Shown piece by piece: positions 55,388-64,000 of a stretch of DNA of 64,000 bases. Numbering within the stretch: position 1 is the first letter of the stretch; every line of letters begins with the position of its first letter. Location: contig NZ_WODC01000007.1 in assembly GCF_009729555.1 (NCBI RefSeq), forward strand, positions 1 to 64,000, read 5' to 3'. Position numbers and translations under genes: made by a program. Below the pieces are notes generated by a model. It saw only the letters and a program-made list of their open reading frames with translations, did no database searches and had not been told where the DNA came from. The stretch comes from Pseudodesulfovibrio alkaliphilus. Lineage in GTDB: Bacteria > Desulfobacterota > Desulfovibrionia > Desulfovibrionales > Desulfovibrionaceae.

Positions 55388-56311
55388 ATGGTCCAAAAAT
55401 CGGAAACCATCTGGTTTGATGGCAAACAAGTCCCCTGGGACGAGGCAAATGTCCACGTCCTGACCCATACACTGCACTATGGTGCCGGCGTCTTCGAAGG
55501 CATCCGGGCCTACCAGTGTACCGACGGCAGCTCCGAGGTCTTCCGGCTTGAAGAGCATATGATCAGACTGGTCAACTCGGCCAAGATACTGGGCCTCAAG
55601 GTGCCCTACAGCGCCGCCGAATTATGCGATGCCGCCATTGAGACCCTGATGCGCAACAAGCTGGCCGGAGCCTATCTGCGCCCGCTCGTCTTTATCGGCG
55701 AAGGCGTCATGGGGGTGCATCCTGGCAACAATCCCATCCGCACGGTCATCGCCACATGGCCTTGGGGCGCGTACCTGGGTGACGAGGCACTGGAAAAGGG
55801 CATCAAGATCAAAACCAGCACCTTTGCCCGCCATCACGTCAATGTGATGATGACCAAGGCCAAAGCCTGCGGCAACTATGTCAACTCCGTGCTGGCCAAG
55901 ACCGAGGCCGTGGCCGACGGCTACCACGAAGCCGTGCTGCTGGATACCACCGGCCATGTGTCCGAGGGGTCTGGCGAGAACATTTTCATGGTGGTCAACG
56001 ATGTCATTTACACCCCGCACTCCGATGGCGTTCTGGGCGGCCTGACTCGCGACTCGATCATCAACCTGGCCACGGACCTGGGCTACGAGGTCCGCGAGGA
56101 GCCCATCACCCGCGACATGCTCTACATCGCCGACGAGGTCTTCTTTACCGGCACAGCGGCCGAACTCACCCCGGTCAGTTCCATTGATCGCCGCGAGATC
56201 GGCGAGGGCAAGGCCGGGCCGGTGGCAAAGCTGCTTCAAACCGAGTATTTCAAGATCGTCAAGGGTGAGAACCCCGACTACGAGCACTGGCTTCACCGCT
56301 ACACCATCTAG
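55388..56311 (+). CDS. ilvE: Branched-chain amino acid aminotransferase
   Basis: Last step of Leu, Ile and Val synthesis. The 307-residue fold-type IV PLP enzyme has WFDGKQVPWDEANVHVLTH, the active-site Lys in MMTKAKACGNYVNSV, and EGSGENIFMV and FFTGTAAELTPV. AAGGAG is eight bases before ATG 55388. Length is typical. It has its own promoter and ends at a strong hairpin. Confidence 0.96.
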   Translation: MVQKSETIWFDGKQVPWDEANVHVLTHTLHYGAGVFEGIRAYQCTDGSSEVFRLEEHMIRLVNSAKILGLKVPYSAAELCDAAIETLMRNKLAGAYLRPLVFIGEGVMGVHPGNNPIRTVIATWPWGAYLGDEALEKGIKIKTSTFARHHVNVMMTKAKACGNYVNSVLAKTEAVADGYHEAVLLDTTGHVSEGSGENIFMVVNDVIYTPHSDGVLGGLTRDSIINLATDLGYEVREEPITRDMLYIADEVFFTGTAAELTPVSSIDRREIGEGKAGPVAKLLQTEYFKIVKGENPDYEHWLHRYTI

Positions 56312-56341
56312 TGGCAAGTCGGCCCGTCATCTGCTAGACAA

Positions 56342-56376
56342 GGGGGAAATCCGGCGCGGCTGGTCGGATTTCCCCC
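56342..56376 (+). terminator. 12-bp hairpin between ilvE and dnaX
   Basis: Perfect arms GGGGGAAATCCG (56342-56353) and CGGATTTCCCCC (56365-56376), 11-base loop. 30 bases after the ilvE stop. No T run follows, so it may be a U-less terminator or a leader structure of dnaX. Confidence 0.55.
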
Positions 56377-56431
56377 AATCCCATGCGCTGTTGTCGAAAT
56401 TTGCGGCCGCGCACAAGCATCAGGCAGACTT

Positions 56432-58357
56432 ATGAGCACATCGAATCTCACCGCCAAATACAGGCCCCAGACCTTTGCCGAGGTCGCCGGGCAGGAAGCC
56501 ATCAAGGCGATCCTCTCGCGGGCCGCGCAGCAGGACCGCATCGCTCCGGCTTATCTTTTTTCTGGGACGCGGGGGGTGGGCAAAACCACCATCGCCCGTA
56601 TCTTCGCCAAGGCCCTCAATTGCGTTGATTCACCTACGGCCGAGCCGTGCAACCAGTGCTCCAACTGCAGGCAGATCACGGCCGGGGTGGCCGTGGATGT
56701 CATAGAGATCGACGGGGCCTCCAATCGGGGCATCGATGACGCCCGCCGTCTCAAGGAGGACATCGGGTACGCTCCGGTGGAGTGCCGCTACAAGGTCTTT
56801 ATCATCGACGAGGCGCACATGTTGACCAAGGAGGCGTTCAACGCGTTGCTCAAGACCCTTGAGGAGCCTCCGCCGCGTGCCACCTTCATCATGGCCACCA
56901 CAGAGCCGCACAAGTTTCCAGCCACCATCGTCAGCCGCTGCCAGCACTATACCTTCAAGATGCTCTCCCAGCAGGGACTTGTGGATCATCTGGAAAAGCT
57001 CATGAACGCCGAGGCGCTGCAATACGAACCGGGTGCCCTCCAGATTATTGCCAAGCGCGGTGCGGGCAGTGTGCGCGATTCCATGTCGCTGCTTGGTCAG
57101 GCCCTGGCCATGGGCGAGGAGGTGCTGCGCGAGGAGAGTGTGCGCGGTTTTCTCGGGCTGGCCGGGCAGGATGTGTTTTTGCGGCTCATGGAGGCCATGT
57201 ATTCACGCGATCTCGTGGCCGTGGGGCTGGTTCTGCGGCAGGTTTTGGATCAGGGGCTTGATCTTGGGTTCTTCCTGCGCGAGCTGACCACCTGCTGGCG
57301 CAACATGTTTCTGCTGCGGCAGGCCGGGCCCGAAGCCCTGCCACTGCTCGGCCTCTCGGATGACGAGAGCCGGGCCTGGATGGACTGGGCCGTGAAGTTC
57401 GCGCCTGCCCACATCCATGCCTGTTGGCAGATGACCCTCGACGGCCAGCGCAAGGTCATGACCAGCCTTGAGCCCGCTTTGGCGCTGGAACTGCTGCTTT
57501 TGAACCAGACCTGTCTGCCCGACCTGATTGATCTTCAGGCCATGGCCGGTCCGGGGCCCAAGGATGGCGGTTCTGGACAGGGAACACCGCCGCGCCGCGT
57601 TCCGGGATCCGGGCCGGGCCATGCCGGACCATCCGGCCAGGGACAGCGGTTCGAGCCGCCCCGGCCGGTTTCTTCAGCCCCTTCGCAGCAAGCGGCCCAG
57701 CGTCCGGCACCGTCCGCTCCCCAGGGCCGGGCTCCCGGCGGGGCCGGGACGGCGAGCGACCCGGAAACCCCGGCAGGGGAACCCCCAGCGGACTCGCAGG
57801 AATATCGATCAGGCGCTGCCATGCCCCAGGTTGAAACACGGGTTCCAGCGCCCGCCGCGCCACAGGAGCAGATACCGCCGTCCTATGACCAGGGACCGCC
57901 AGAAGACCGGGACTGCCCGCCCGAGATGACGGATCAGGCAACTGACCATGCCCAATGGGAGGCGCCGCTTCAGCCCCCAGCTCCGTCCCGACAGGCAGGT
58001 CGGCGCGACTGGAGCGGCTTTCTTGATTTCGTCGCCGAGCGCAACGGCCAGGCCGGGGTTCGGGTGGCCATGCTCCGCCTGACCGAAGGCCATCTGGGAA
58101 AGTCCGAGCTGGTCATACGCTGCAAGTCCCGGATGCACTGCTCGCAACTGACTGACAATGCAACATTTTCATCCCTTGCAGCCCTGGCCGGGGAGTATTT
58201 CGGCCCCGAGGTTGAACTTCGGGTGGAAACAGGTGATATTGCCGTCCCCAAGACGGACAGACAGCTTCAGGAAGAGGCCGAGCGGCATCCGGGCGTTCTC
58301 AAGGTGATGGAAGCCTTCAGTGCGCAGATGCTTTCGGTGAGCCACCGCAGGCAGTAA
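56432..58357 (+). CDS. dnaX: DNA polymerase III subunit gamma/tau
   Basis: Clamp-loader ATPase. The 641-residue protein has Walker A FSGTRGVGKTT (about 43-53), the zinc ligands CNQCSNC (with C68 of ALNC), Walker B VFIIDEAHMLTKEAFNALLK and the sensor TTEPHKFPATIVSRCQ. After residue about 365 a long Pro/Gly/Gln-rich linker leads to a C-terminal domain (RRDWSGFLDFVAERNG onward), the tau-specific polymerase-binding part. No slippery heptamer for a gamma product was seen. Followed by ybaB and recR, the classic order. Confidence 0.95.
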   Translation: MSTSNLTAKYRPQTFAEVAGQEAIKAILSRAAQQDRIAPAYLFSGTRGVGKTTIARIFAKALNCVDSPTAEPCNQCSNCRQITAGVAVDVIEIDGASNRGIDDARRLKEDIGYAPVECRYKVFIIDEAHMLTKEAFNALLKTLEEPPPRATFIMATTEPHKFPATIVSRCQHYTFKMLSQQGLVDHLEKLMNAEALQYEPGALQIIAKRGAGSVRDSMSLLGQALAMGEEVLREESVRGFLGLAGQDVFLRLMEAMYSRDLVAVGLVLRQVLDQGLDLGFFLRELTTCWRNMFLLRQAGPEALPLLGLSDDESRAWMDWAVKFAPAHIHACWQMTLDGQRKVMTSLEPALALELLLLNQTCLPDLIDLQAMAGPGPKDGGSGQGTPPRRVPGSGPGHAGPSGQGQRFEPPRPVSSAPSQQAAQRPAPSAPQGRAPGGAGTASDPETPAGEPPADSQEYRSGAAMPQVETRVPAPAAPQEQIPPSYDQGPPEDRDCPPEMTDQATDHAQWEAPLQPPAPSRQAGRRDWSGFLDFVAERNGQAGVRVAMLRLTEGHLGKSELVIRCKSRMHCSQLTDNATFSSLAALAGEYFGPEVELRVETGDIAVPKTDRQLQEEAERHPGVLKVMEAFSAQMLSVSHRRQ

Positions 58358-58403
58358 TCGACATTCATCGGGCATGGCCCATTCAGACACTACGGAGATT
58401 ATC

Positions 58404-58715
58404 ATGAGAAACATGAACGAGATGATTCGTCAGGCGCAGATCATGCAGCGCAAGATGAGCGAGAAGCAGGAACAGCTCAAGTCCATGACTGTTGAGGCGG
58501 CGAGCGGCGGCGGCATGGTCAAGGTCACGGTCACTGGCGGCCAGGAACTGGTCGGGGTGTCCATCGAACCGAGCGTGGTCGAAGCCGGAGACGTGGAGAT
58601 GCTCCAGGATCTGGTCCTGACCGCGGCCAACGAGGCCCTCAAGAAATCCAAGGAACTCATGGAGAAGGAACTCTCGGCCGTGACCGGCGGGTTGAACATC
58701 CCCGGAATGTTCTAG
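58404..58715 (+). CDS. ybaB: YbaB/EbfC nucleoid-associated protein
   Basis: DNA-binding dimeric protein of 103 residues, MNEMIRQAQIMQRKM start and GGGMVKVTVTGGQELVGVSI core. CGGAG lies eight bases before ATG 58404; an earlier in-frame ATG at 58374 is poorly placed. Between dnaX and recR as in most bacteria. Confidence 0.95.
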   Translation: MRNMNEMIRQAQIMQRKMSEKQEQLKSMTVEAASGGGMVKVTVTGGQELVGVSIEPSVVEAGDVEMLQDLVLTAANEALKKSKELMEKELSAVTGGLNIPGMF

Positions 58716-58724
58716 GAGACGGCT

Positions 58725-59330
58725 TTGCAGAATATTCCAGGTCCCCTCAGGGAGGTGGTGGAGCAGCTCTCCAGCCTTCCCGGAGTGGGGCCAAAATCGG
58801 CCCTGCGCATTGCGCTGACCCTGCTCAAGATGCCACGCGAGCGGGCCAACGGTGTGGCAAAGTCCATTCTCGATCTGCGTGAGAACCTGTGTCTGTGCGA
58901 GGAGTGCGCCTGTCTGGCCGAGGCCAGTCCCTGCGCCATCTGCGCCGACCCGGCCCGCGAGGTGGACCAGCTCTGTGTCGTGCCCGAGTGGGACGCGCTG
59001 CTGGCCATGGAGGACATGGGCGTGTACCGGGGCCGCTATCTGGTCCTGGGAGGCCTACTCTCGCCCCTTGATGGGGTGTCTCCGGCCAACCTGGAAACCG
59101 AGCGGCTGCGCCGCCATCTCCGGGCCGGGCATGTGCGGGAACTGATCCTGGCCCTGGGCGCCACGCTGGATGCCGAGGCCACGGCCTCGTTCATCAAGAA
59201 TCTGGTCGAGGCGGAGTTCTCCGACATCAATGTCAGCCGTCTGGCCCAGGGCATTCCCATGGGCGGAGAGGTCAAATTCATGGACAGGGAGACGCTTCGG
59301 CAATCCCTGGTCCACAGGCAGAAAGTGTGA
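58725..59330 (+). CDS. recR: Recombination protein RecR
   Basis: Part of the RecFOR pathway that loads RecA at gaps. The 201-residue protein has an N-terminal helix-hairpin-helix (LSSLPGVGPKSALRIAL), the zinc finger CLCEECACLAEASPCAIC, and a Toprim domain (LCVVPEWDALLAMED, YLVLGGLLSPLDGV). It starts with TTG at 58725 behind AGGAGACGG; no ATG is near, so the start is well determined by this site. Confidence 0.95.
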   Translation: MQNIPGPLREVVEQLSSLPGVGPKSALRIALTLLKMPRERANGVAKSILDLRENLCLCEECACLAEASPCAICADPAREVDQLCVVPEWDALLAMEDMGVYRGRYLVLGGLLSPLDGVSPANLETERLRRHLRAGHVRELILALGATLDAEATASFIKNLVEAEFSDINVSRLAQGIPMGGEVKFMDRETLRQSLVHRQKV

Positions 59331-59346
59331 GCGGCGGGCAACGACC

Positions 59347-61557
59347 ATGAGTGAGGAGCAGCTGACCTTTCTCTCCGGGGCAGAGGTGCAGTCCGTGGTC
59401 TACCACAACAGGGAGAACGGCTATGCCATCGCCCGCTGCCGTCTGCGCGACGAGCCGGGCCAGTTCTCCATCGTGGGCACCATGGGCGAGTTGACGGCCG
59501 GGTCCACCTTGGACCTGCACGGCGTCTGGACCACGCACCCCAAGTTTGGCCGCCAGTTCGAGGTGCGTACCTTCGAACAGGCCCGACCCGCCACCGAGAA
59601 CGGGGTCATCCGTTTTCTGCAATCTTCCATCAAGGGCGTGGGCGAAAAGACCGCCACAAGGCTGGTGGAGGTCTTTGGCGTATCTGTGCTGGACCTCCTT
59701 GACGACGATCCGGAGCAGCTCCTGACCATCAAGGGCATCTCCAAAAACAAGCTCACGGACATCGTCGACTCCTGGAGCCGTCAGCGCGAGATCAAGAATC
59801 TGCTCGTCTTTCTCCAAACCCATGGCGTGCCCACCACCTTTGCCGGGAAGATTTTCCATCTGCACGGCGCCCAGGCAGAGCGCAAGCTGCGCGACAATCC
59901 CTATGACCTGGCCTACGAGATCCGCGGTGTGGGCTTTCGCACCGCAGACCAGATGGCCATGAAACTCGGCTTTGCCCCGGATTGCGCCCAGAGGCTGGAG
60001 GCGGCCATCGCCTACACGCTGTTCACCTCCTGCGACCGTGGCGGGCACCTGTTCATTCCCAGAGACACGCTTCTTTCCGATGTGGCCCGGATGCTCGACA
60101 CCACGGATTTCGACAGACTCGAGCTTGCGCTGTATTCGCTGGAGGAGAAAAAACGGGTGCGTATCGAGACCCTGGCGGACCAGGGCGTGTCTGACGCCGT
60201 CTACCTGATACATTTTTATCACTACGAGAACGAGATAGCCCAGCGGCTCCACCAACTGGTCAGCCATCCCACGCCTGTAAGCCGCAAGAAAATCGAGAAG
60301 ACTCTGCCCAAGGTGGAGGACAGGCTTGGTTTCAAGCTTTCCGACGAACAGCGCGGGGCCGTTTTCGAGGCGTGCAGCAACAAGGTCTTCATCATCACAG
60401 GCGGGCCGGGCACAGGAAAGACCACCATCACCAGGGCCATCATGCTCACCCTCAAGGAGCTGGGCCTCAAGATCAAGCAGGCCGCGCCCACGGGCCGGGC
60501 GGCCAAGCGCATGGCCGAGGCGACGGGCCACGCGGCCCTGACGGTCCACCGTCTGCTCCAGTACCAGCCGGACGGCGGGTTCCATTACTGCGAGGACCAG
60601 AAGCTCAAGGCGGACGTACTGGTGGTGGATGAGGCGAGCATGGTGGATGCGCACCTGTTCGTGTCCATCCTGCGCTCTCTGCCGCACACCTGCCGCCTGA
60701 TCCTGGTGGGCGATGTCAATCAGTTGCCCAGCGTCGGTCCGGGCAACGTCCTGGCAGACCTGATCAACTCAGCCAAGGTTCCCTGCGCGGTCCTGACCCA
60801 TATCTTCCGTCAGGCCCAGGAGAGCTTTATCGTGGTCAATGCCCACCGCATCAACAGCGGACAGTTTCCCCGCCAGCACCCCTGTCAGGCTCCGCAGGCC
60901 GATTTTTTCTGGATTCCCCAGGAGGACCCGGCCAAGGTGCAGCGGCTCATCCTCGACAGCGTCTGCGAACGTATCCCCGAGCGCTACGGGCTTGATCCCC
61001 TGCGCGACATACAGGTGCTCACTCCCATGCACAAGGGGGAGGTGGGCACCCAGGCCCTCAATGCGGCCCTGCAGGAACGGCTCAATCCGTCAGGTCCGAA
61101 CGCCCGCGAACTAAAGCGCAAATTTGTCACCTACCGGGCAGGCGACCGGGTCATTCAACTCAAGAACAATTACGACAAGGAAGTGTTCAACGGCGACCTC
61201 GGCTGGATCGTGGACGTGGACATGGAGGCCCATGAACTGGTTGTGGAGTTCGACGGCAACCATGTTCAGTATGAGGCATCGGAGATGGACGAGCTTGGAC
61301 TCGCCTATGCCGTGAGTGTTCACAAGTCCCAGGGCAGCGAATACCGGGCTGTGGTCATGCCCATCGTCACTCAGCATTTCATGCTCCTGCAACGCAATCT
61401 GCTCTACACCGGACTGACCCGCGCCCGCGAGCTGGCCGTGCTCATCGGCAGCGAACGGGCATTCCAGATCGGTCTGAACAACGCCACGGCCGGACAACGC
61501 AACACTCATCTCGCCCATCGGCTGCGTGGCAGATTCGTCCAGGCCAGCCTCGCCTGA
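59347..61557 (+). CDS. recD2: RecD2-type ATP-dependent DNA helicase
   Basis: The 736-residue SF1B 5'-3' helicase has an N-terminal OB-like domain (SVVYHNRENGYAIARCRL), tandem helix-hairpin-helix regions (SIKGVGEKTATRLV, TIKGISKNKLTDIV), helicase motif I ITGGPGTGKTTITRA, motif II VLVVDEASMVD, and the C-terminal motif VSVHKSQGSEY. Unlike RecD it acts without RecBC, likely in repair of stalled forks. ATG 59347 follows recR after 16 bases. A longer frame from 59170 overlaps recR and is rejected. Confidence 0.93.
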   Translation: MSEEQLTFLSGAEVQSVVYHNRENGYAIARCRLRDEPGQFSIVGTMGELTAGSTLDLHGVWTTHPKFGRQFEVRTFEQARPATENGVIRFLQSSIKGVGEKTATRLVEVFGVSVLDLLDDDPEQLLTIKGISKNKLTDIVDSWSRQREIKNLLVFLQTHGVPTTFAGKIFHLHGAQAERKLRDNPYDLAYEIRGVGFRTADQMAMKLGFAPDCAQRLEAAIAYTLFTSCDRGGHLFIPRDTLLSDVARMLDTTDFDRLELALYSLEEKKRVRIETLADQGVSDAVYLIHFYHYENEIAQRLHQLVSHPTPVSRKKIEKTLPKVEDRLGFKLSDEQRGAVFEACSNKVFIITGGPGTGKTTITRAIMLTLKELGLKIKQAAPTGRAAKRMAEATGHAALTVHRLLQYQPDGGFHYCEDQKLKADVLVVDEASMVDAHLFVSILRSLPHTCRLILVGDVNQLPSVGPGNVLADLINSAKVPCAVLTHIFRQAQESFIVVNAHRINSGQFPRQHPCQAPQADFFWIPQEDPAKVQRLILDSVCERIPERYGLDPLRDIQVLTPMHKGEVGTQALNAALQERLNPSGPNARELKRKFVTYRAGDRVIQLKNNYDKEVFNGDLGWIVDVDMEAHELVVEFDGNHVQYEASEMDELGLAYAVSVHKSQGSEYRAVVMPIVTQHFMLLQRNLLYTGLTRARELAVLIGSERAFQIGLNNATAGQRNTHLAHRLRGRFVQASLA

Positions 61558-61580
61558 CGATTCGTCTTCTTCCCATTCCC

Positions 61581-61609
61581 TTGCAAACCGCCTGGAAAGG
61601 TGGTGTATT
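61581..61609 (+). promoter_or_regulatory. Promoter of the ferritin gene
   Basis: TTGCAA (61581-61586), 17-base spacer, TGTATT (61604-61609). Four of six matches at each box; 94 bases before the ATG. No Fur box was recognised. Confidence 0.45.
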
Positions 61610-61702
61610 GTCAGTTGATGTTTCACGTCACTCAGCCATACCCCGCCCGGAGTCGAGGGGGGTGGATCAACCAACCAATCCGCCGCAAGGCACGGAGTCT
61701 TC

Positions 61703-62209
61703 ATGCTCAGTGAAAAAATGCAGGACGCGCTCAACGACCAGATGAACTGGGAGATTTATTCTGCCCACATCTATCTTTCCATGGCCTCCCACTTCGCCGG
61801 GGCCGGTCTGGCTGGATTCTCCTCCTGGATGTACGCCCAGTATCAGGAGGAAATGTTCCACGCCATGCGTTTCTTCAACTATATCAATGAGGCAGGGGGG
61901 CATGCCAGGCTTGGAGCCATCGAGGCCCCGCCCTACGCATGGGAGTCGCCCCTGGCCGCCTTCGAGCATGCTTTGGAGCATGAACAGGGCGTGACCGCAC
62001 GCATCAACGCCCTGGCCGATCTGGCCATGGACGAGCGCAACCATGCTGTGGGCATCTTCCTGCAATGGTTCATCTCTGAACAGGTGGAGGAAGAGGATTC
62101 CGTGGGCGATATCGTGGGCAAGCTCAAGATGGTGGGTGACGGCGGCGGGCTGTTCATGCTCGATCGCGACCTGGGCACCCGGATTTTTACGCCCCCGACC
62201 AACGCCTAG
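61703..62209 (+). CDS. ftnA: Ferritin
   Basis: Iron-storage protein of 168 residues. The diiron ferroxidase ligands are in MNWEIYSAHIYLSMASHF, EEMFHAMRFF, and later LEHEQGVT and FLQWFISEQVEEED (Gln/Glu site). It forms a four-helix bundle of the FtnA/non-haem class, with no haem-binding Met as in bacterioferritin. CGGAG precedes ATG. It has its own promoter and terminator. Confidence 0.95.
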   Translation: MLSEKMQDALNDQMNWEIYSAHIYLSMASHFAGAGLAGFSSWMYAQYQEEMFHAMRFFNYINEAGGHARLGAIEAPPYAWESPLAAFEHALEHEQGVTARINALADLAMDERNHAVGIFLQWFISEQVEEEDSVGDIVGKLKMVGDGGGLFMLDRDLGTRIFTPPTNA

Positions 62210-62223
62210 ATGGTCGAAATCAC

Positions 62224-62255
62224 AGGGCCGGACGGTGCATCCGTTCGGCCCTTTT
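62224..62255 (+). terminator. Terminator of the ferritin gene
   Basis: A 12-bp stem (62224-62235 with 62241-62252, one G-T pair), five-base loop TGCAT, then TTTT (62252-62255). 15 bases after the ferritin stop. Confidence 0.85.
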
Positions 62256-62281
62256 CATGAAGGCGCGTACAGGAGAGAGAC

Positions 62282-63985
62282 ATGCCGGACACAAGCATCA
62301 ACATCGTCATCGGCGGCGGAGCCGGGCAGGGACTGGCCACAGTGGGCCAGCTCATGGCACGAGCCGCCACGAGGGCCGGGTATCATCTGCTGGTCAATCA
62401 GGACTACATGTCGCGCATTCGGGGCGGACACAATTTCTTTTCCATCCGCATGGGGGCGGAGCCGGTGATGGCCATCGCGGAGGGAATCGACGTACTGGTG
62501 GCCCTTGATGGCAGGACTATCGACGAGCAAAGTGCCCAGCTCAATGCCGGGGCCATCGTCATCGCCGGGGACACCATCGACACCGCAGGACTGAACGCCC
62601 TGCGTGTGCCCTTCAAGGAGCTGGCCCCCAAACCGCTGTTCCACAACGTGGCGGCCCTGGGTGTCCTTGGCGCGGCCGTGTGTGGCGAGGTGTCCATTCT
62701 TGAAGACCTGCTGCGCCAGACCTTCGCCAAGAAGGGGGAGGCAGTGGTCCAGGCCAATATCGAAGTGGTGCGCAAGGCTCATGACTGGGTCGGGGAGCAG
62801 GCGTTCGACTTTTCCTGCATCGCACCGCCGCCGGAGCATCCGGGCAAGCGGCTGATGCTCGACGGCAACGAGGCTATCGCCCTGGGCGCTCTGGCCGCCG
62901 GATGCAACTTCGTGTCCTTCTATCCCATGACCCCGGCAACCACCGTGCCCATCACCCTTATCGCCAAGGGAGCGCCGCTGGGATTGGTCCATGATCAGGC
63001 CGAGGACGAGATCGCGGCCATCAACATGGCCATCGGCGCTTCCTATGCCGGAGCCAGGGCCTTGGTGGCCACCTCCGGGGGCGGGTTCGCCCTGATGACC
63101 GAAGGCGTGAGCTTGGCCGGGGTCTCGGAGACGCCGCTGGTGGTCGTGGTGGCCCAGCGGCCCGGCCCGGCCACGGGCATGGCCACCCGCACCGAGCAGG
63201 CGGACCTGAATCTGGTTCTCTATTCCGGTCACGGCGAGTTCCCCAGGGCCGTATTTGCTCCCGGAACGGTGGAGCAATGCTTTTATCTCACCCATCGCGC
63301 CTTTGATCTGGCCGAGCAGTACCAGACGCCCATGTTCGTGCTCACGGACCAGTTCCTGGCCGACTCGTACAGGACTGTTGCCCCCTTTGACCTCGGCGGG
63401 CTGCCCGAGATCGCGCAGCCGCTTCTGGAGGCTCCATCTCCCTATGCGCGCTACGCCCTGACAGACGATGGCGTCTCGCCACGGATGGTGCCCGGCTTTT
63501 CCGAGGTGCTGGTGCGGGCCGATTCCCACGAGCACGACGAACATGGCCGCATCACCGAGGACGCGGCCAACCGGGTGCGCCAGAACGTCAAGCGGCTGGA
63601 CAAGGGCAACGGCCTGATGCAGGACGTTATCGGTCCAGAGTATTATGGCCCCGACGAAAGTGATGAGGGTGCGGACCTTGTGCTCCTGTGCTGGGGATCA
63701 TCCCTTGGCGCATGTCTTGAGGCGGCGCAAACCCTGAACGCCAAGGGCCTTGTGCGTACGACCGTGCTCCATTTCAGCCAGGTCTATCCCCTGCGCGAGG
63801 AGCAGTTCATGGATTTCCTTGAATCCGCCGGACAGGTGGTGGCCGTGGAGGGCAACGCCACGGCCCAGTTCGCCCGGCTGGTGGCCCGCGAGACAGGATT
63901 TGTGGTCACCGGCTCAGTCCTGCGCTTCGACGGCAGGCCGCTCAGTCCACGGTATATTCTCAAGGGCCTTGAAAGCATCGTCTAG
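62282..63985 (+). CDS. korA: 2-oxoacid:acceptor oxidoreductase, fused gamma-alpha subunit
   Basis: Subunit of a 2-oxoglutarate- or related 2-oxoacid:ferredoxin oxidoreductase. The 567-residue protein has the gamma domain at the N-terminus (IVIGGGAGQGLATVGQLM, then GHNFFSIRM) fused to the alpha (pyrimidine-binding) domain (LDGNEAIALGALAAGCNFVS, FYPMTPATTVP, ATSGGGFALMTEGVSLAG). The TPP-binding beta subunit should follow; the window ends 15 bases after the stop with a ribosome binding site GGGAG, as expected for it. AGGAGAGAG precedes ATG. The exact 2-oxoacid is not decided by sequence. Confidence 0.88.
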   Translation: MPDTSINIVIGGGAGQGLATVGQLMARAATRAGYHLLVNQDYMSRIRGGHNFFSIRMGAEPVMAIAEGIDVLVALDGRTIDEQSAQLNAGAIVIAGDTIDTAGLNALRVPFKELAPKPLFHNVAALGVLGAAVCGEVSILEDLLRQTFAKKGEAVVQANIEVVRKAHDWVGEQAFDFSCIAPPPEHPGKRLMLDGNEAIALGALAAGCNFVSFYPMTPATTVPITLIAKGAPLGLVHDQAEDEIAAINMAIGASYAGARALVATSGGGFALMTEGVSLAGVSETPLVVVVAQRPGPATGMATRTEQADLNLVLYSGHGEFPRAVFAPGTVEQCFYLTHRAFDLAEQYQTPMFVLTDQFLADSYRTVAPFDLGGLPEIAQPLLEAPSPYARYALTDDGVSPRMVPGFSEVLVRADSHEHDEHGRITEDAANRVRQNVKRLDKGNGLMQDVIGPEYYGPDESDEGADLVLLCWGSSLGACLEAAQTLNAKGLVRTTVLHFSQVYPLREEQFMDFLESAGQVVAVEGNATAQFARLVARETGFVVTGSVLRFDGRPLSPRYILKGLESIV

Positions 63986-64000
63986 CCAAGGGAGCGAGTC

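Noticed and set aside
56432-58357. Programmed frameshift in dnaX to give a gamma subunit
   Set aside because: No A-AAA-AAG type slippery heptamer was seen in the region before the Pro-rich linker.

Overview
The window is 64 kb of GC-rich (mostly coding) chromosome from a Gram-negative anaerobe, most likely a Desulfovibrio/Pseudodesulfovibrio-type member of the Desulfobacterota. The pointers are the block lysS-lolC-lolD-bamA-skp-lpxD-fabZ-lpxA-lpxI (with LpxI rather than LpxH), a 2-oxoacid:ferredoxin-type oxidoreductase with fused gamma/alpha domains, a RecD2 helicase without RecBC, and an apgM-like gene beside homoserine dehydrogenase. The assignment to a taxon is inference from gene content; I could not run a search.

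Layout. 1-3000: the end of a coiled-coil gene, a triple hairpin, an exported inorganic pyrophosphatase, a small membrane protein and a disulfide-reductase-like flavoprotein. 3100-6700: three class I methyltransferases (one cut by an in-frame TAG, one AT-rich with a C-terminal membrane segment), a broken integrase start and a tRNA-Asn with a strong terminator; this looks like the scar of a small island. 6865-16822: lysS and the outer-membrane biogenesis operon (lipoprotein release, BamA, Skp, lipid A acylation and LpxI). 17089-29271: DUF89 phosphatase and AsmA (ATGA overlap), YihY, a TSUP exporter, DUF218, tgt, nth, cutA, then an operon of three unrelated kinases with its own promoter. 29345-36056: miaB, DUF151, PHP phosphatase, and the complete tolQ-tolR-tolA-tolB-pal operon closed by a good terminator. 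36098-42894: pgpA, GNAT, LysE, FkbM methyltransferase, maf, a motB-motA-like pair in inverted order and glk. 43032-48351: purine salvage (gpt) followed by a BMP-type nucleoside ABC importer. 48390-56311: HD dNTPase, a small lipoprotein, amidohydrolase, then a leftward amino-acid operon (aminotransferase-hom-apgM-like-YbgC) divergent from ilvE. 56432-63985: dnaX-ybaB-recR-recD2, ferritin, and a 2-oxoacid oxidoreductase alpha subunit whose partner should lie just past the window.

Most of the window is ordinary core genome. The parts I think deserve a second look are the three-kinase operon (26535-29271), the amber-interrupted methyltransferase (3118-3882), BamA with an extra N-terminal domain ahead of the POTRAs, the secreted pyrophosphatase, the flavoprotein that keeps the CxxxxC but lacks the usual catalytic His, and several inverted repeats placed at promoters. 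No CRISPR array, intact prophage or insertion sequence was seen.
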